The position numbers and the translations under genes are program-made. From a virus, in the IMG/VR virus record IMGVR_UViG_3300018416_002064, positions 1 to 57,065 of that record: a stretch of 57,065 nt of DNA; one strand, 5' to 3'. Position 1 is the stretch's first letter. Every line of letters starts with the position of its first letter. This document shows positions 15,655-25,237 of the stretch, one piece after another. Under the pieces are notes generated by a model. That model did no database searches. It worked only from the letters and a program-made list of their open reading frames with translations, and was not told the DNA's origin.

Positions 15655-18540
15655 TTATTTCTGGTATTTACTATATCCACTTAAACGTAAGATATCTTCT
15701 AACATATTGTCAGGTGCATGATCATGTGATTTGTCGTTTGCAACTTCTTCTGCATGTTCTCTATCTGCTTTAACATCCTTAACATCTACGTTAAGATAGT
15801 CTGCTAAATCTTCATCAGACATTTGATGAATAGACATTTCATCATCTGCATGTTTACTTTCGGCTCCAACTAAGTCACCTACTTTTGCAGGGCCACCTAC
15901 AGGTCCTAATTGTCCTGCACGTTTTTGATTAGCATCTAAGCCTTCTTTTAAATCACCTTTCCAAGCACCCATATTTGATAATTGCCATGCAATATGATCT
16001 CTAACAGCAGTATCTAGGTGATCACCATGATTGAATGACTGCCACCAATGTGTTGTGCCGTTTTTCTGATGGTCTGCTAATACTGATTTGAAGAAAATTA
16101 ATATATCTTCCATGTCTTGTATATTTGTATCGGTTCCATTAACGTCCCATAGCATATCCCATTTCTCATTGTCATCTGCTTGTTGATACCTTTCGTCTTT
16201 TTCTATTTCTGCTCTTTGTTTTTTAGCAAGTTTTAAATCATCAATAATTTCTTGTATTTTATTTTTTATTTTACTTTCTAAGGGTTGCCCTATTTCTTCT
16301 TCTTTGATAGGATGACCTGGGTTGTAACCTTTCATTGGTATATCTCCGTATTCTTCTTTATAATCACTATACATTTGAGTAATTGTAGGGCCTTCTGCAG
16401 GATAATTATGTGCGACCATGATATCAAAGTAATCATCAAATTTAAGTGGGCCACCATATTCGTTAAATACATCTCCATTTAATATTGTGTATTTGATTTC
16501 TTTACCTGTCATTGGACTTTTAATTTTTTCAATTGGTAAGTTTGCTTCTTCTAAATTATCAGGCTCGTTTTGTGTTTTATAGATTGCTCTTTTAACTCCT
16601 GGATGCTCAGATAGTCCTGCTTTAATGCCTTCAATTGCTTTGATTGCTCCAGTTTGATTGCCACCTTTATATCTAGGATCATTTAAAATGCCATATGCCA
16701 TTTTAATTTCTTTATCTGAAAAATCTTTTTCATCAATAACTGACTCTTCACCTAACAGTCCTGCTAAAGCAGTACCGATAGTTACTTTATCTGCTGGTCT
16801 TGTATACGGATCGGGTTTCTTGTTTAATATTCTATCTGCTTCAATTCTTGAGGCATCCTTTGCATTTTTTGCTGAACTGGCTTTAGTAAAATCATATTGA
16901 TTTTTGTACTTTTCATATTCTCTGATTTGCGATGATATTTCTTTACGTTTTACCGGATCACTTTCTTTTGGTATTTGTAATTTAAGATCCCTAATTCTTT
17001 GTTTGATTACTTCTTCATATGCTTTTGCATTTGAAGAGGCTTGTTGTATTTTCTGTACGTCTAAATTAACTAAAGTTCTGAAATCAGTATTCTCAGATAA
17101 ATCTAATTCAGGTTGCACAGGTTTTTCTAGTTTATTTTTTAAGTCTTTTTCACTAAATGCGGCTATAATATCATTATATCTATGTGCTACAGCAGGATGT
17201 TTTTCACCAAATTCTTTTTCACTCATTTCTAAAGCATCTACGACTAATTGATTATGCTTACCTTCGTTTAAATGATCATCGTCTGGATCAAACGGATGAG
17301 GTTTGATTCTTTTGCCTGTTTTAGGGTCATGGTTTTTACCAGATTCTTCATCTCTTAAATCATCATCTTCAGTACCCATTCCACCTGGCTTTTCACTTTC
17401 TTCTTTTAATTTTGCATTACAGTTGCAATGTGGACAGTCTGGTGAACATGTGCAGTCCTCTGCTTTTACGTCTGCACCACAGCACTTATCTGAACAATGT
17501 GTGTCTCTTTTTCCTTCGTCTATCTGTTCCATTTCAGTAATAGACTTTGCCCATTGATCTAACTCGTTAACTTCTTCGATTTCATTAATGATGTTACTAT
17601 TAAGTTTGTTTAAGATTGGCAATACTGATTCAATTCTAGGATCGATGCTTTCATGCGAAAACATTTCTGCAATGCTTGAATGATCAGCATCATCTTCCAT
17701 AAGAGGAGGAGTCCATGACTCAAAATAGTGATTGTATCCTCTATGACTTTGCATCTTTTGCAGTGTTTCTTTTAATGATCTGTGATGTTTGACACCTTCT
17801 GCTATGAGTTGTGCTACAGATTCATTGAATTCTCCTCTACGAGTAGCACGTACAAAGCCTGCCATTTTAGTATATTCTTCTACTAATGCAGTGATGTGTT
17901 TACCTCTGTCGTCATATGGAGTTCCACCTTCTGCTACATGTCTACCATATACACGTGCAATACCTGGCATTCTAGTTGGGACTGCAAAACGTTCACCTTC
18001 AGTATTTTCAACAAAAATCTTGTGTACGTTTCTCCAACGTTGCTCTCCTTCACCAATCTGTCTATCATGCTGAATTACAACTTTTACGTTAGGTATGTTA
18101 TCGTTATATGATGTTCTTTTATTAACAGCATGATAACCTTCATTCATTTTTTCTTTCATTTTATAGTAATCCCTTTGACGCATATCGTCACCTAAACGAT
18201 CACTGTCATGTAATCCAAAGTTTAGTTGTTTTGATAATGCCCATTGCTTTAAATGTTTTAACAATCCAGACCATGAATCATCATACTCAACACCATTAGT
18301 TTGTCCTGGAGGACTACCTGCTTGATTATCGTCATAATAGATATTTAACGATGATGTTTTATCAATGGTCGCCCATGCTTTACCATAATTTTCACCGTCT
18401 TTAATAAATTGAAACTCAAAAACATCTGCTGTTTCTGGATTTGTTCTTTCATTTTTTGAGTCTTTGGGTGCTGGTTTGTATCCACGAGTCTTAAAGATAT
18501 CGTAGAGTCTTTTATTGAAGGATTCCTGATCAATTGCCAT
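15655..18540 (-). CDS. Large conserved hypothetical protein, probably virion-associated
   Basis: 961 aa, soluble, no signal peptide. The N-terminal 130 residues look like a folded module (DVFEFQFIKDGENYGKAWAT); long charged helical stretches and several low-complexity linkers follow. A cysteine-rich patch of 10 Cys and 1 His lies around 345-378 (CSDKCCGADVKAEDC, then CSPDCPHCNCN), suggesting a metal-binding knuckle. It sits directly downstream of terminase behind a late-type octamer that ends 5 nt before the ATG. Late expression and location suggest a structural or head-associated protein. I do not recognise a family. Confidence 0.6.
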   Translation of the reverse strand: MAIDQESFNKRLYDIFKTRGYKPAPKDSKNERTNPETADVFEFQFIKDGENYGKAWATIDKTSSLNIYYDDNQAGSPPGQTNGVEYDDSWSGLLKHLKQWALSKQLNFGLHDSDRLGDDMRQRDYYKMKEKMNEGYHAVNKRTSYNDNIPNVKVVIQHDRQIGEGEQRWRNVHKIFVENTEGERFAVPTRMPGIARVYGRHVAEGGTPYDDRGKHITALVEEYTKMAGFVRATRRGEFNESVAQLIAEGVKHHRSLKETLQKMQSHRGYNHYFESWTPPLMEDDADHSSIAEMFSHESIDPRIESVLPILNKLNSNIINEIEEVNELDQWAKSITEMEQIDEGKRDTHCSDKCCGADVKAEDCTCSPDCPHCNCNAKLKEESEKPGGMGTEDDDLRDEESGKNHDPKTGKRIKPHPFDPDDDHLNEGKHNQLVVDALEMSEKEFGEKHPAVAHRYNDIIAAFSEKDLKNKLEKPVQPELDLSENTDFRTLVNLDVQKIQQASSNAKAYEEVIKQRIRDLKLQIPKESDPVKRKEISSQIREYEKYKNQYDFTKASSAKNAKDASRIEADRILNKKPDPYTRPADKVTIGTALAGLLGEESVIDEKDFSDKEIKMAYGILNDPRYKGGNQTGAIKAIEGIKAGLSEHPGVKRAIYKTQNEPDNLEEANLPIEKIKSPMTGKEIKYTILNGDVFNEYGGPLKFDDYFDIMVAHNYPAEGPTITQMYSDYKEEYGDIPMKGYNPGHPIKEEEIGQPLESKIKNKIQEIIDDLKLAKKQRAEIEKDERYQQADDNEKWDMLWDVNGTDTNIQDMEDILIFFKSVLADHQKNGTTHWWQSFNHGDHLDTAVRDHIAWQLSNMGAWKGDLKEGLDANQKRAGQLGPVGGPAKVGDLVGAESKHADDEMSIHQMSDEDLADYLNVDVKDVKADREHAEEVANDKSHDHAPDNMLEDILRLSGYSKYQK

Positions 18541-18545
18541 ACTAT

Positions 18546-18553
18546 TATTTATC
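18546..18553 (-). promoter_or_regulatory. Late-promoter-like octamer, leaderless spacing, 961-aa gene
   Basis: GATAAATA on the minus strand ends 5 nt before the ATG at 18540 (intervening ATAGT). No Shine-Dalgarno-like sequence is present. Confidence 0.6.
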
Positions 18554-18557
18554 TCTT

Positions 18558-20120
18558 TTAGTTAATCACAGCAAAGAACGGCAAGGGTGCAACCATCTCA
18601 TCGTGGTCTCGCATATGTTCAGTTAAGTCACTGTGAAAGTCTGTAATGTCTTGTAATATGCGTACTACAAGCAATGTAGCCATCACTAAGTCATCGTTAT
18701 CCCCAATCTTTGCTTGATAACTACCACCAGATGCAACAAAAGTTTTTAACTCACTAATTAATGCTTTGCTTTTTACATTCATTTTTTTACTTTCCATCAA
18801 TGTTTTGAATTTAGCACATGCGGCAAGTTTAACTTTGTGTGTTGTATTGTATCCTCTACGTTTTTTACCTTTCTCACTTAAGAATATACCTTGAATATTT
18901 GATTCTCCGTATTCTGATAGTGAGATCAATGCGGCTTCTCCTATCGAATTGTTTTCAAGTGAATAATATATGTTGTTTGGTTCACCTGTTTCTTCTGCTA
19001 TGTATTGTGTAATCTGCCCCAACAATTTAATCTGCTGAGGAATATCTGTTTTATTATCTTTCCATTCGCCGATTTGTGTTGTTGTGTTTGCTTCAAAGAT
19101 TTGTATTGCGGCTGGATCTCCACCTGTACCCAATGACGGATCTAACCCTACACAATAGACCATGCCTTTCTTGGGTTTTTGAAACCATCTGACTTGACCC
19201 ATTCTATTTGTAGGTTCTACTGATTCTAACATGATTAATGTATTAGGATTGATTAATGTTTCATCTGCTATTAAGAATTCACAACCGATTTCACGTGCAA
19301 ATCTGTCGTCTCCTAATTGTGCTTTTATTTCTTCTGCCCACTTATTATCACGTCCGGGTTGTTCATGCCAGTATGATCTAAAAGGTTTGAATCCATTAAC
19401 ACCTAGTTCTGTTTCTTCTCCGTTAGCATCTATATTTTTATTTGCTTGTTTCCAAATCAATGCAAACTGATCTTCATCAGAGTTCGGAGTAGATGTGATG
19501 ATTGCTTTACCACCTGTTGCTAGTGTTGGTGTAATAGAAGTCCAAAACTGTTCGGCAATTGTAGGTCTTACGAATGCAAACTCATCCAGATACAAGAGTG
19601 TGATCGACATACCACGACCCGTATTCTCTGTAGTCGTTGCTGACACAATACGAGAGCCATTCTCAAAGTCTAACGATCCTTTGTTGTATGTAACAACACC
19701 TGCTTTGATATGGGTAGGACAGTTTTCATATGCATATCTGATACGTTGCATAATCTCTTGTGAACCTGTGTACTTATGTGCGGCGATTAGAATCGTAGCA
19801 TCAGGTACAAACATAGCATACCATAATAAGTAACCTGCGGCTGATGTAGACTTACCTGACTGTCTAGGCATAAGAGCAATTGAATATCTATAATTATGAT
19901 AAGTGTCGATTAAACGTTCTTGGTATTCATAAGGATGATATTGAATTGAACCTTGCGTTGGATGCTGAATATAAAAGAAGTTATCCATAAAGTATAGATA
20001 ACCAGTATCAGGATCACAACACTTTACAAAATCATCAATTTCTTTTTGATTTTTAAATGCCGTTTTCTTATATGCTGGCTTGACTAATTCGCCCGTACCA
20101 CTTGCGTTAAAGTTGCTCAT
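18558..20120 (-). CDS. Terminase large subunit (gp17)
   Basis: 520 aa. The packaging ATPase domain shows Walker A PRQSGKST (85-92) and Walker B LLYLDE (175-180); the RNase H-fold nuclease domain shows GLDPSLGTGGD near residue 340 with a downstream DDLVMA acidic pair. It pumps concatemeric DNA into the prohead and cuts it at headful. Length matches marine T4-like gp17. No ribosome site precedes the ATG; a late-type octamer lies 5 nt upstream instead. Confidence 0.95.
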   Translation of the reverse strand: MSNFNASGTGELVKPAYKKTAFKNQKEIDDFVKCCDPDTGYLYFMDNFFYIQHPTQGSIQYHPYEYQERLIDTYHNYRYSIALMPRQSGKSTSAAGYLLWYAMFVPDATILIAAHKYTGSQEIMQRIRYAYENCPTHIKAGVVTYNKGSLDFENGSRIVSATTTENTGRGMSITLLYLDEFAFVRPTIAEQFWTSITPTLATGGKAIITSTPNSDEDQFALIWKQANKNIDANGEETELGVNGFKPFRSYWHEQPGRDNKWAEEIKAQLGDDRFAREIGCEFLIADETLINPNTLIMLESVEPTNRMGQVRWFQKPKKGMVYCVGLDPSLGTGGDPAAIQIFEANTTTQIGEWKDNKTDIPQQIKLLGQITQYIAEETGEPNNIYYSLENNSIGEAALISLSEYGESNIQGIFLSEKGKKRRGYNTTHKVKLAACAKFKTLMESKKMNVKSKALISELKTFVASGGSYQAKIGDNDDLVMATLLVVRILQDITDFHSDLTEHMRDHDEMVAPLPFFAVIN

Positions 20121-20125
20121 ACTAG

Positions 20126-20133
20126 TATTTAGT
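20126..20133 (-). promoter_or_regulatory. Late-promoter-like octamer, leaderless spacing, terminase gene
   Basis: ACTAAATA on the minus strand ends 5 nt before the ATG at 20120 (intervening CTAGT). It lies inside the 3' end of the SGNH gene. Confidence 0.6.
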
Positions 20134-20866
20134 GGCTTTTTAGTTCTTTAAACATATCCTCGGCAAAATCTATATGATATTGTCTACCAGGATGCTCATC
20201 ATTACATATTATTAATTGATCTTTGTTTAAAAGTATTTCAGATTTAGGTATATTTAAATCTTCTGGTTGGTCTTTAAAAAAGGGTTTTACTTCTTTTAGT
20301 ATAGGAAAAAATCTAGGTAGTAATTCATTGTTACGCAATTCATTTTCCTCACTCACAGAATAAACTACTTTGCAAATATCTTTTAAATAATTGTGAGCAC
20401 CTTCGATTAATAATCCTAGTTCCCATAAATTGTCAAAATCAGTGTTGTATTTTCTATAATAATCGTCCATGCCTTGGTAATGCGGTGATATTTCTGTATA
20501 AATTTTAGGATTATGAGGTGTGTAATTTCCAGTCTGCCAAGGCCCTCCACCGTCGATATTATTTTCATTGGCCCAAACGACTTTGCGATGAGAGTTAGGC
20601 CATTGAATAATTACTGTATCACTAGGTTGAAATTGAAATTCTTTGATCATTTGAAACACAAATTTAGGTGAAGAGCCTCCCCTACCTAAATTTATACATT
20701 CTAAATTTAACTTTTCGGCTAACAAAAAAGGCCATGCATGTTCACTTGCAGGCTTAATATAAAGAATAGCATCTTGAGGTGATCTATAGTATTGATGGTC
20801 CATAAATCCGCCACCGTCTAACCCGATGCCTTGTGTAAAACTACAACCAAAAGTAATTAAACGCAT
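20129..20866 (-). CDS. SGNH/GDSL-like hydrolase, copy 1
   Basis: 245 aa. Block I GCSFTQG (8-14, nucleophile Ser), a Gly-rich RGGSSPKF segment, and a C-terminal DEHPGRQYHIDFAEDMF that supplies the Asp-x-x-His pair. These fit the SGNH esterase/acyl-hydrolase fold, which removes or transfers acyl groups on sugars and lipids. Two diverged relatives lie at 46298 and 54549. The stop/start junction with the gene at 20867 is TAAATG. Substrate unknown; surface glycan deacylation is a guess. Confidence 0.7.
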   Translation of the reverse strand: MRLITFGCSFTQGIGLDGGGFMDHQYYRSPQDAILYIKPASEHAWPFLLAEKLNLECINLGRGGSSPKFVFQMIKEFQFQPSDTVIIQWPNSHRKVVWANENNIDGGGPWQTGNYTPHNPKIYTEISPHYQGMDDYYRKYNTDFDNLWELGLLIEGAHNYLKDICKVVYSVSEENELRNNELLPRFFPILKEVKPFFKDQPEDLNIPKSEILLNKDQLIICNDEHPGRQYHIDFAEDMFKELKSH

Positions 20867-21079
20867 TTAATGTGATTTTTTATAATCTTGGTAGTCTAAA
20901 AAGAAACCAATAGCAACTAAAATATTCATTCCTAATGATGCTATAATCATATGAATATCTTCATAGACATCCATCTTAAGACTAAGATGCAAATGTCCTA
21001 CTGCCCAAAACGGAATAGCCAATTGCTGACTAATCCATGACAGTGTGTATCTTATAAAAATAAACTTATTTGATATCAA
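20867..21079 (-). CDS. Small two-helix membrane protein
   Basis: About 70 aa with two hydrophobic segments (the second, MIIASLGMNILVAIGFFLDY, near 44-63). The only upstream start is TTG at 21079, overlapping the methyltransferase gene by 14 bp, so the exact N-terminus is uncertain. Function unknown. Confidence 0.5.
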   Translation of the reverse strand: MISNKFIFIRYTLSWISQQLAIPFWAVGHLHLSLKMDVYEDIHMIIASLGMNILVAIGFFLDYQDYKKSH

Positions 21080-21773
21080 GACCTTTTGCTTTCCTTGCTA
21101 CGATACAGTAATAATGTTCTCTCATTTTTAATGGTTCTCCTTCAGGATCCTGTGGGTTTTGTTGTGATAAGTCAAATTCTAAATTATTAAATTGTTCGAT
21201 TTCAAAACCTGTACGTTGTAATAGAGCCGCTAGTTGCGAATGTCCAAATATACTGTAGTGATTTAAATTAAACTCATGTCTTCTATCACAATCTGGTGCC
21301 GGCACTTCAATATAAATCCTTGATCCTTGTTTTAAAATACGGTTGTATTCCATTAAACTAAAGATAGGATAAGGGGAATGTTCTAATGCATGACGTAAGA
21401 AAATAAAATCTACACTTTCGTCATAGTAACCATCTTTCTGAGGCAAAAATGACAAATCATATCCTTTAGTTTCATGTCCTTTATCTTTACAGATTTTAAT
21501 GTCTCCAGGAGACAAGGTAACTCCTAACACATCTTCAAACCCTCTTTCTTTCATTTCATCTAAGAAATATCCCGGGCCGCAACCCAAGTCTAAAATTTTA
21601 GAATCTTTGGGTAATGCTAGTGGATCAATGTAGGTTTCAACTACTTGTTTTGTTAGGTCTTTATGAAATGGGCTGTCCCCTTCATCGTAAATGTGAGCAG
21701 TATATAGCCACTCGTTATAAAATTTTAACTTGATTAAGTCAAGTGTGTTATTAATATCATATGGGATTTCCAT
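21066..21773 (-). CDS. SAM-dependent methyltransferase (class I)
   Basis: 235 aa. SAM-binding motif ILDLGCGPGYFLDEM near residues 60-75, an acidic loop later, and FIFLRHALEHSPYP like the motif of small-molecule methyltransferases (UbiE/Methyltransf_11 type). The N-terminus is short and the substrate unclear; family members act on lipids, sugars or small metabolites. ATG at 21773 has AAGGAGC upstream, and a late octamer lies 40 bp upstream, so it heads its own late transcript with the SGNH and terminase genes downstream. Confidence 0.8.
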   Translation of the reverse strand: MEIPYDINNTLDLIKLKFYNEWLYTAHIYDEGDSPFHKDLTKQVVETYIDPLALPKDSKILDLGCGPGYFLDEMKERGFEDVLGVTLSPGDIKICKDKGHETKGYDLSFLPQKDGYYDESVDFIFLRHALEHSPYPIFSLMEYNRILKQGSRIYIEVPAPDCDRRHEFNLNHYSIFGHSQLAALLQRTGFEIEQFNNLEFDLSQQNPQDPEGEPLKMREHYYCIVARKAKGLDIK

Positions 21774-21813
21774 TCATTGCTCCTTCGTGCAGATATAAGA
21801 AATAGTATGATAA

Positions 21814-21821
21814 TATTTAGT
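21814..21821 (-). promoter_or_regulatory. Late-promoter-like octamer with leader, methyltransferase gene
   Basis: ACTAAATA on the minus strand, 40 nt upstream of the ATG at 21773. Unlike the leaderless cases, it is followed by a leader with a clear AAGGAG site. Confidence 0.5.
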
Positions 21822-21847
21822 GACAGGAACTGTCTAAGAATTATTTT

Positions 21848-22402
21848 TTATGTCCAAGGTCTGCTAGATGCTAATGGAACTGTTGAAGTAGGTGTTGCTG
21901 TATTTCCAACATACTTAGCAGGAAGTAAGTTTAAATCAGCAGTGTTTAATGCGTTATATGCGGGTAGACTAACATTGCCAGTAGCGCCGCCCTTTCTGTT
22001 TAGTTGTGCTATTTCTGATACTCTTAATTCTTGTCTGAATTGTAATGCCGTAGCAGGAGCACTTGCAGTAGATGCCGGTGTTGTTAGAAATATATCGGTT
22101 GCTGGGATCGTTGTTTGTGTTGCATTATCAATTGTCTCACTAACAATAGCACCTGAGGCGAAAGGATCAGTGCCTGTAGCACCTACAAAGTTCATTGAAG
22201 CAAGTGTAGCAGTTGGAGTGTCGTTATCGTTGATACTTGTATCTCTAACTAATGCTAAGTTATAATAGTTGCCTGCGGCTATGCCATCTGATGCTATGAT
22301 TGATGCTAATACGTCTGCGACAGTAGTTGTCGCATCATCAGCATATGTAAAGATAGTAATTAATCCTGTTAATCCTTTAACTGGAACGTTGACGGCTGCC
22401 AT
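21848..22402 (-). CDS. Probable virion structural protein, 184 aa
   Basis: Rich in Ala, Thr and Ser with few charges, e.g. ADDATTTVADVLASIIASDG near 21-40, typical of decoration, neck or fibre proteins. No signal peptide or catalytic motif. Joined to its neighbour by TAATG, forming a run of three coupled small genes with those at 22402 and 22785. Confidence 0.55.
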   Translation of the reverse strand: MAAVNVPVKGLTGLITIFTYADDATTTVADVLASIIASDGIAAGNYYNLALVRDTSINDNDTPTATLASMNFVGATGTDPFASGAIVSETIDNATQTTIPATDIFLTTPASTASAPATALQFRQELRVSEIAQLNRKGGATGNVSLPAYNALNTADLNLLPAKYVGNTATPTSTVPLASSRPWT

Positions 22403-22785
22403 TATCTTTCATACCCTTTAAAACCTTCTACTGGACTTTGTTTATTAATTGAAGGTAATTCAGATGAACGCATATCACCTGAGTTTAAGTCTTCCCATTC
22501 AGAGCCCACTGCTTTGTATGCTGACTTTAACATATTAGATTCTACTTCAGTATATGGTACAGCCATGTTGCTTGTGCCTATCCAACTTTCTGAATCTAAG
22601 TCTATCTTTTGATGATCTGATTCTCCATCTGCTTGTGCAAGAGCCATCATTACACGATTTAATTCGTAGACTCTATCTCTGCCGTCTACATCTTGGAACT
22701 TATGCATGCCTCTTGAACCATAACGTTGACGTTTAGTTAGTTTGCCAGGTGCATTATCTTCAGTTATAAATTCTCTTGCTCTCAT
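22402..22785 (-). CDS. Small protein with capsid-targeting-like N-terminus
   Basis: 127 aa starting MRAREFITEDNAPGKLTKRQ. The first nine residues match the pattern M-R-x-x-EF-I/F-x-E seen in two other proteins of the window and in T4 internal head proteins, where the prohead protease removes the leader. The rest is polar and partly disordered (SGDMRSSELPSINKQSPVEG). It lies between two likely structural genes with stop-start overlaps on both sides. Confidence 0.6.
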   Translation of the reverse strand: MRAREFITEDNAPGKLTKRQRYGSRGMHKFQDVDGRDRVYELNRVMMALAQADGESDHQKIDLDSESWIGTSNMAVPYTEVESNMLKSAYKAVGSEWEDLNSGDMRSSELPSINKQSPVEGFKGYER

Positions 22786-23348
22786 TATGGTGTTTCTTCA
22801 GTTGTAATTGTATCGTCTACTTCAGTTGCAAGTTCAGAATCTACATAGCCATCAAGTGCGATTGGCAATCCTGCTGGTGCTTCTCCTTGGAACATGACTG
22901 AAGAATTAATAAAATGAAATAGTGTTTGTGAACCAGATACGTTTGCTGGGTCAGGATCAACTAATATCCTAACGTTACCAGCATTGACATCCATATCATA
23001 TCCGGTGCCTCTTATTAACACATTTCCCCACTGTGTAGATGAGTATGCTGAAAATTTAATATTGGCTGAGTTAGCACTTAATTGTGCATCTAATCTAACA
23101 TCTTGTTGATCAATTGTGCCGGGGTCGTTTGTTTTAATAAAAAATGAACCCAATGTAAATGCGTTTGCTGGGTATTCCCAAATGACTTGTTGTGCTGTAT
23201 TACCTGTTGTGTATGTATTAGATGATATAACAGCAGTAGAGTATAGGTTCGCAAAGTTGTTATTGATCTTATCAAAGGCAACTCTTAACGGATCACCTGA
23301 ACCGTCATTTGGTAACGCACCTATATTAATAATTTCGTATGTAGCCAT
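22785..23348 (-). CDS. Probable virion structural protein, 187 aa
   Basis: Begins MATYEIINIGALPNDGSGDP, continuing LRVAFDKINNNFANLY. This INIGxxPNDGxGDPLRxAFxKINxNF pattern occurs, from memory, at the N-termini of many marine myovirus tail and neck structural proteins. The remainder is beta-rich. It has a late-type octamer 24 nt upstream of the ATG with a leader. Confidence 0.65.
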   Translation of the reverse strand: MATYEIINIGALPNDGSGDPLRVAFDKINNNFANLYSTAVISSNTYTTGNTAQQVIWEYPANAFTLGSFFIKTNDPGTIDQQDVRLDAQLSANSANIKFSAYSSTQWGNVLIRGTGYDMDVNAGNVRILVDPDPANVSGSQTLFHFINSSVMFQGEAPAGLPIALDGYVDSELATEVDDTITTEETP

Positions 23349-23371
23349 ATTTTTATCCCAGTCTTATATTG

Positions 23372-23379
23372 TATTTATG
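23372..23379 (-). promoter_or_regulatory. Late-promoter-like octamer before the structural gene trio
   Basis: CATAAATA on the minus strand, about 23 nt before the ATG at 23348, with a GGGA element in between. Confidence 0.5.
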
Positions 23380-23399
23380 CGATTGGGCAAGTAACAATG

Positions 23400-23822
23400 C
23401 TATTGCTTTGGTGGAGTAGCCTTCATATTTTCTCTGGCTAATCCATTCATTTTTTCAAAACTACGCATACCACCTAAACCTAACATAGATAATGTAAGTG
23501 TCATCAAACCTTCTGTTTGAATAACAGGTAGTGTTACTTGTGCTCCACTAATAACAACTCCCCAATTTAAAATTGGTGCTAAGACATAAGACCATGCTAA
23601 ACCAAATGCACATATCCACATAATTGCAGGTCTTGCTCCTGCTACAAAAATACTTGGATGTTTTGCTTGTTCTAAATTGATTTGATTTTGCTGGAGATTA
23701 GCATTATGTAACACCATTTTAAGTTCGTGTTCCATTTCTGCTTTCTTGTCTTTGTCTACGATAAACTTATCTAATATTGGCCCTGCGGCGCCTATAACTG
23801 AATCAATAATTCCTAATCCCAT
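23400..23822 (-). CDS. Holin of the 3TM gene-transfer-agent type
   Basis: 140 aa. A helical charged N-terminus (KDKKAEMEHELKMVLHNANL) is followed by ARPAIMWICAFGLAWSYVLA, a second hydrophobic stretch around 90-115, and GLGGMRSFEKMNG near the end. This order matches the 3TM holin family of gene transfer agents and marine phages. The protein would permeabilise the inner membrane for lysis. A strong GAGGAGG ribosome site lies upstream, and a late octamer overlaps the previous stop. Confidence 0.75.
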   Translation of the reverse strand: MGLGIIDSVIGAAGPILDKFIVDKDKKAEMEHELKMVLHNANLQQNQINLEQAKHPSIFVAGARPAIMWICAFGLAWSYVLAPILNWGVVISGAQVTLPVIQTEGLMTLTLSMLGLGGMRSFEKMNGLARENMKATPPKQ

Positions 23823-23847
23823 TAGAAACCTCCTCTATAATATACTA

Positions 23848-25224
23848 CTATTTATCGCCTCTCCACTGGTAAATGCTTTTCTCTACGTGAATACGATTAT
23901 GATCCAGTATAGGTCTCATGTCTCTATAGATGTCTCTTAATTCAGTAATTGTTTTACTTTCGATATATTTTATAATTTCAAATATTTTATACAACCGTTT
24001 TTCATGGTCGGTACAGTCATCATATGACTCGTCCCAAAAGTCACTAAAAGTCTTATAACCGTGTTCATGTAAATACTTTAATGTGCCTGGGGGTGCCATA
24101 AGAATAAAAGGTTTGCGAAACCACATGGGTTGTTGTACTTTTTCACTATAGTTTGGGGTAGGCTGTGCAAATCTGGATTCAGTAACAACATCACAAAATA
24201 TATCTTTATAATATTTTTCTATCGGCCATACACCAGTGTGGTGTACATCCGCATTTTCCAAATGCAGTGCTTCATCTACAGAAGGATCAAAGTGTTCATC
24301 AATTGTAGTGTTGACCGGGTATGGCGTCTTTTCTATATCAAGCAATTCTTCAAAAACTACATCTACATTTAAAGGCCCATCATTATCTATTTTATATATA
24401 CCCTCATATAAACGTTTTCTGTATTTTTTAGGACAATTTCTAATATCGAACCAAGGTAAAATCTGTAATCTTTCTAGTTCAGTTTTAAAAACAAAACTAA
24501 CATCTGCATTACTGTTCGCAAGATATGCGGCGATAAGATTTCTATGTGGTGCCCATCTCCAATTTAAATTTATAAACTTTTTTGTAAAATTTTTAGAGGC
24601 TTTACCCAATATATCCGCGTTGTCGTATGAATCATCTAATATATTAACGTACGGTGCATTTTTAACAAAAGTATCTTCACATGTTATTGTCATCCATTCA
24701 GTGTAATAAGGAAACACTTCTTCTGACTTATAATCACATGTTTTTACTTTGACATTTGTAAGATTGTTTCTAACAATATAGTCACGTATGCAATCTAATT
24801 CTTCAGCCCTCAAATCCTTAAATTTTTCTGTACCATTAAATTCTGAATAGAATGTCAATGTATGTTCGGGTATTGCTGTAGCATCATACATACACAGAGG
24901 CTCATTTAGATAGAATGTTACATCTGTTTCATTTAAGTGTTCAACTACTTTTGGAGTATGATTAATACTTTCTAGTTCGTCCATACGTCCATTGTGCATA
25001 TACACATATGTTGGTTTATGGTCGTTGTAGTTTACACTAGGTAAGATACGTTCTTGTAAATGTTCGTCTTGTGATGCAGGTCTTTCTACTAAGTCAGGAA
25101 AATAAAACCAGTGTAATTTATCCCAAATCCACAAATCAGATTTGTCATCTTTTGAAATATCGATACCTTCTCTTTTTTCTACAATTTCTTCTGCAATATC
25201 AGCAGGTACAATTTTTTTAGACAT
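23848..25224 (-). CDS. Putative glycosyltransferase-like protein, copy 1
   Basis: 458 aa, soluble. The C-terminal third contains VTESRFAQPTPNYSEKVQQP, PFILMAPPGTLKYLHEHGYK and FSDFWDESYDD. This motif set (Glu-Lys-x-x-x-Pro, Pro-Phe-Ile, Gly-Tyr/Phe-Lys-Thr-Phe, Trp-Asp-Glu-Ser-Tyr-Asp) recurs in phage proteins often found near sugar genes and resembles the nucleotide-sugar half of GT-B-like transferases. A clear paralogue forms the C-terminal part of the protein at 47934. It lies downstream of an aminotransferase, a radical SAM enzyme and an epimerase. No ribosome site; a late octamer ends 5 nt before the ATG. Confidence 0.6.
   Translation of the reverse strand: MSKKIVPADIAEEIVEKREGIDISKDDKSDLWIWDKLHWFYFPDLVERPASQDEHLQERILPSVNYNDHKPTYVYMHNGRMDELESINHTPKVVEHLNETDVTFYLNEPLCMYDATAIPEHTLTFYSEFNGTEKFKDLRAEELDCIRDYIVRNNLTNVKVKTCDYKSEEVFPYYTEWMTITCEDTFVKNAPYVNILDDSYDNADILGKASKNFTKKFINLNWRWAPHRNLIAAYLANSNADVSFVFKTELERLQILPWFDIRNCPKKYRKRLYEGIYKIDNDGPLNVDVVFEELLDIEKTPYPVNTTIDEHFDPSVDEALHLENADVHHTGVWPIEKYYKDIFCDVVTESRFAQPTPNYSEKVQQPMWFRKPFILMAPPGTLKYLHEHGYKTFSDFWDESYDDCTDHEKRLYKIFEIIKYIESKTITELRDIYRDMRPILDHNRIHVEKSIYQWRGDK
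23849..23856 (-). promoter_or_regulatory. Late-promoter-like octamer for the holin gene
   Basis: GATAAATA on the minus strand, 26 nt before the holin ATG and overlapping the TAG stop of the upstream gene. Confidence 0.5.
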
Positions 25225-25229
25225 GACAT

Positions 25230-25237
25230 TATTTATT
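25230..25237 (-). promoter_or_regulatory. Late-promoter-like octamer, leaderless spacing, glycosyltransferase-like gene
   Basis: AATAAATA on the minus strand ends 5 nt before the ATG at 25224 (intervening ATGTC). It overlaps the stop region of the DegT gene. Confidence 0.55.
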
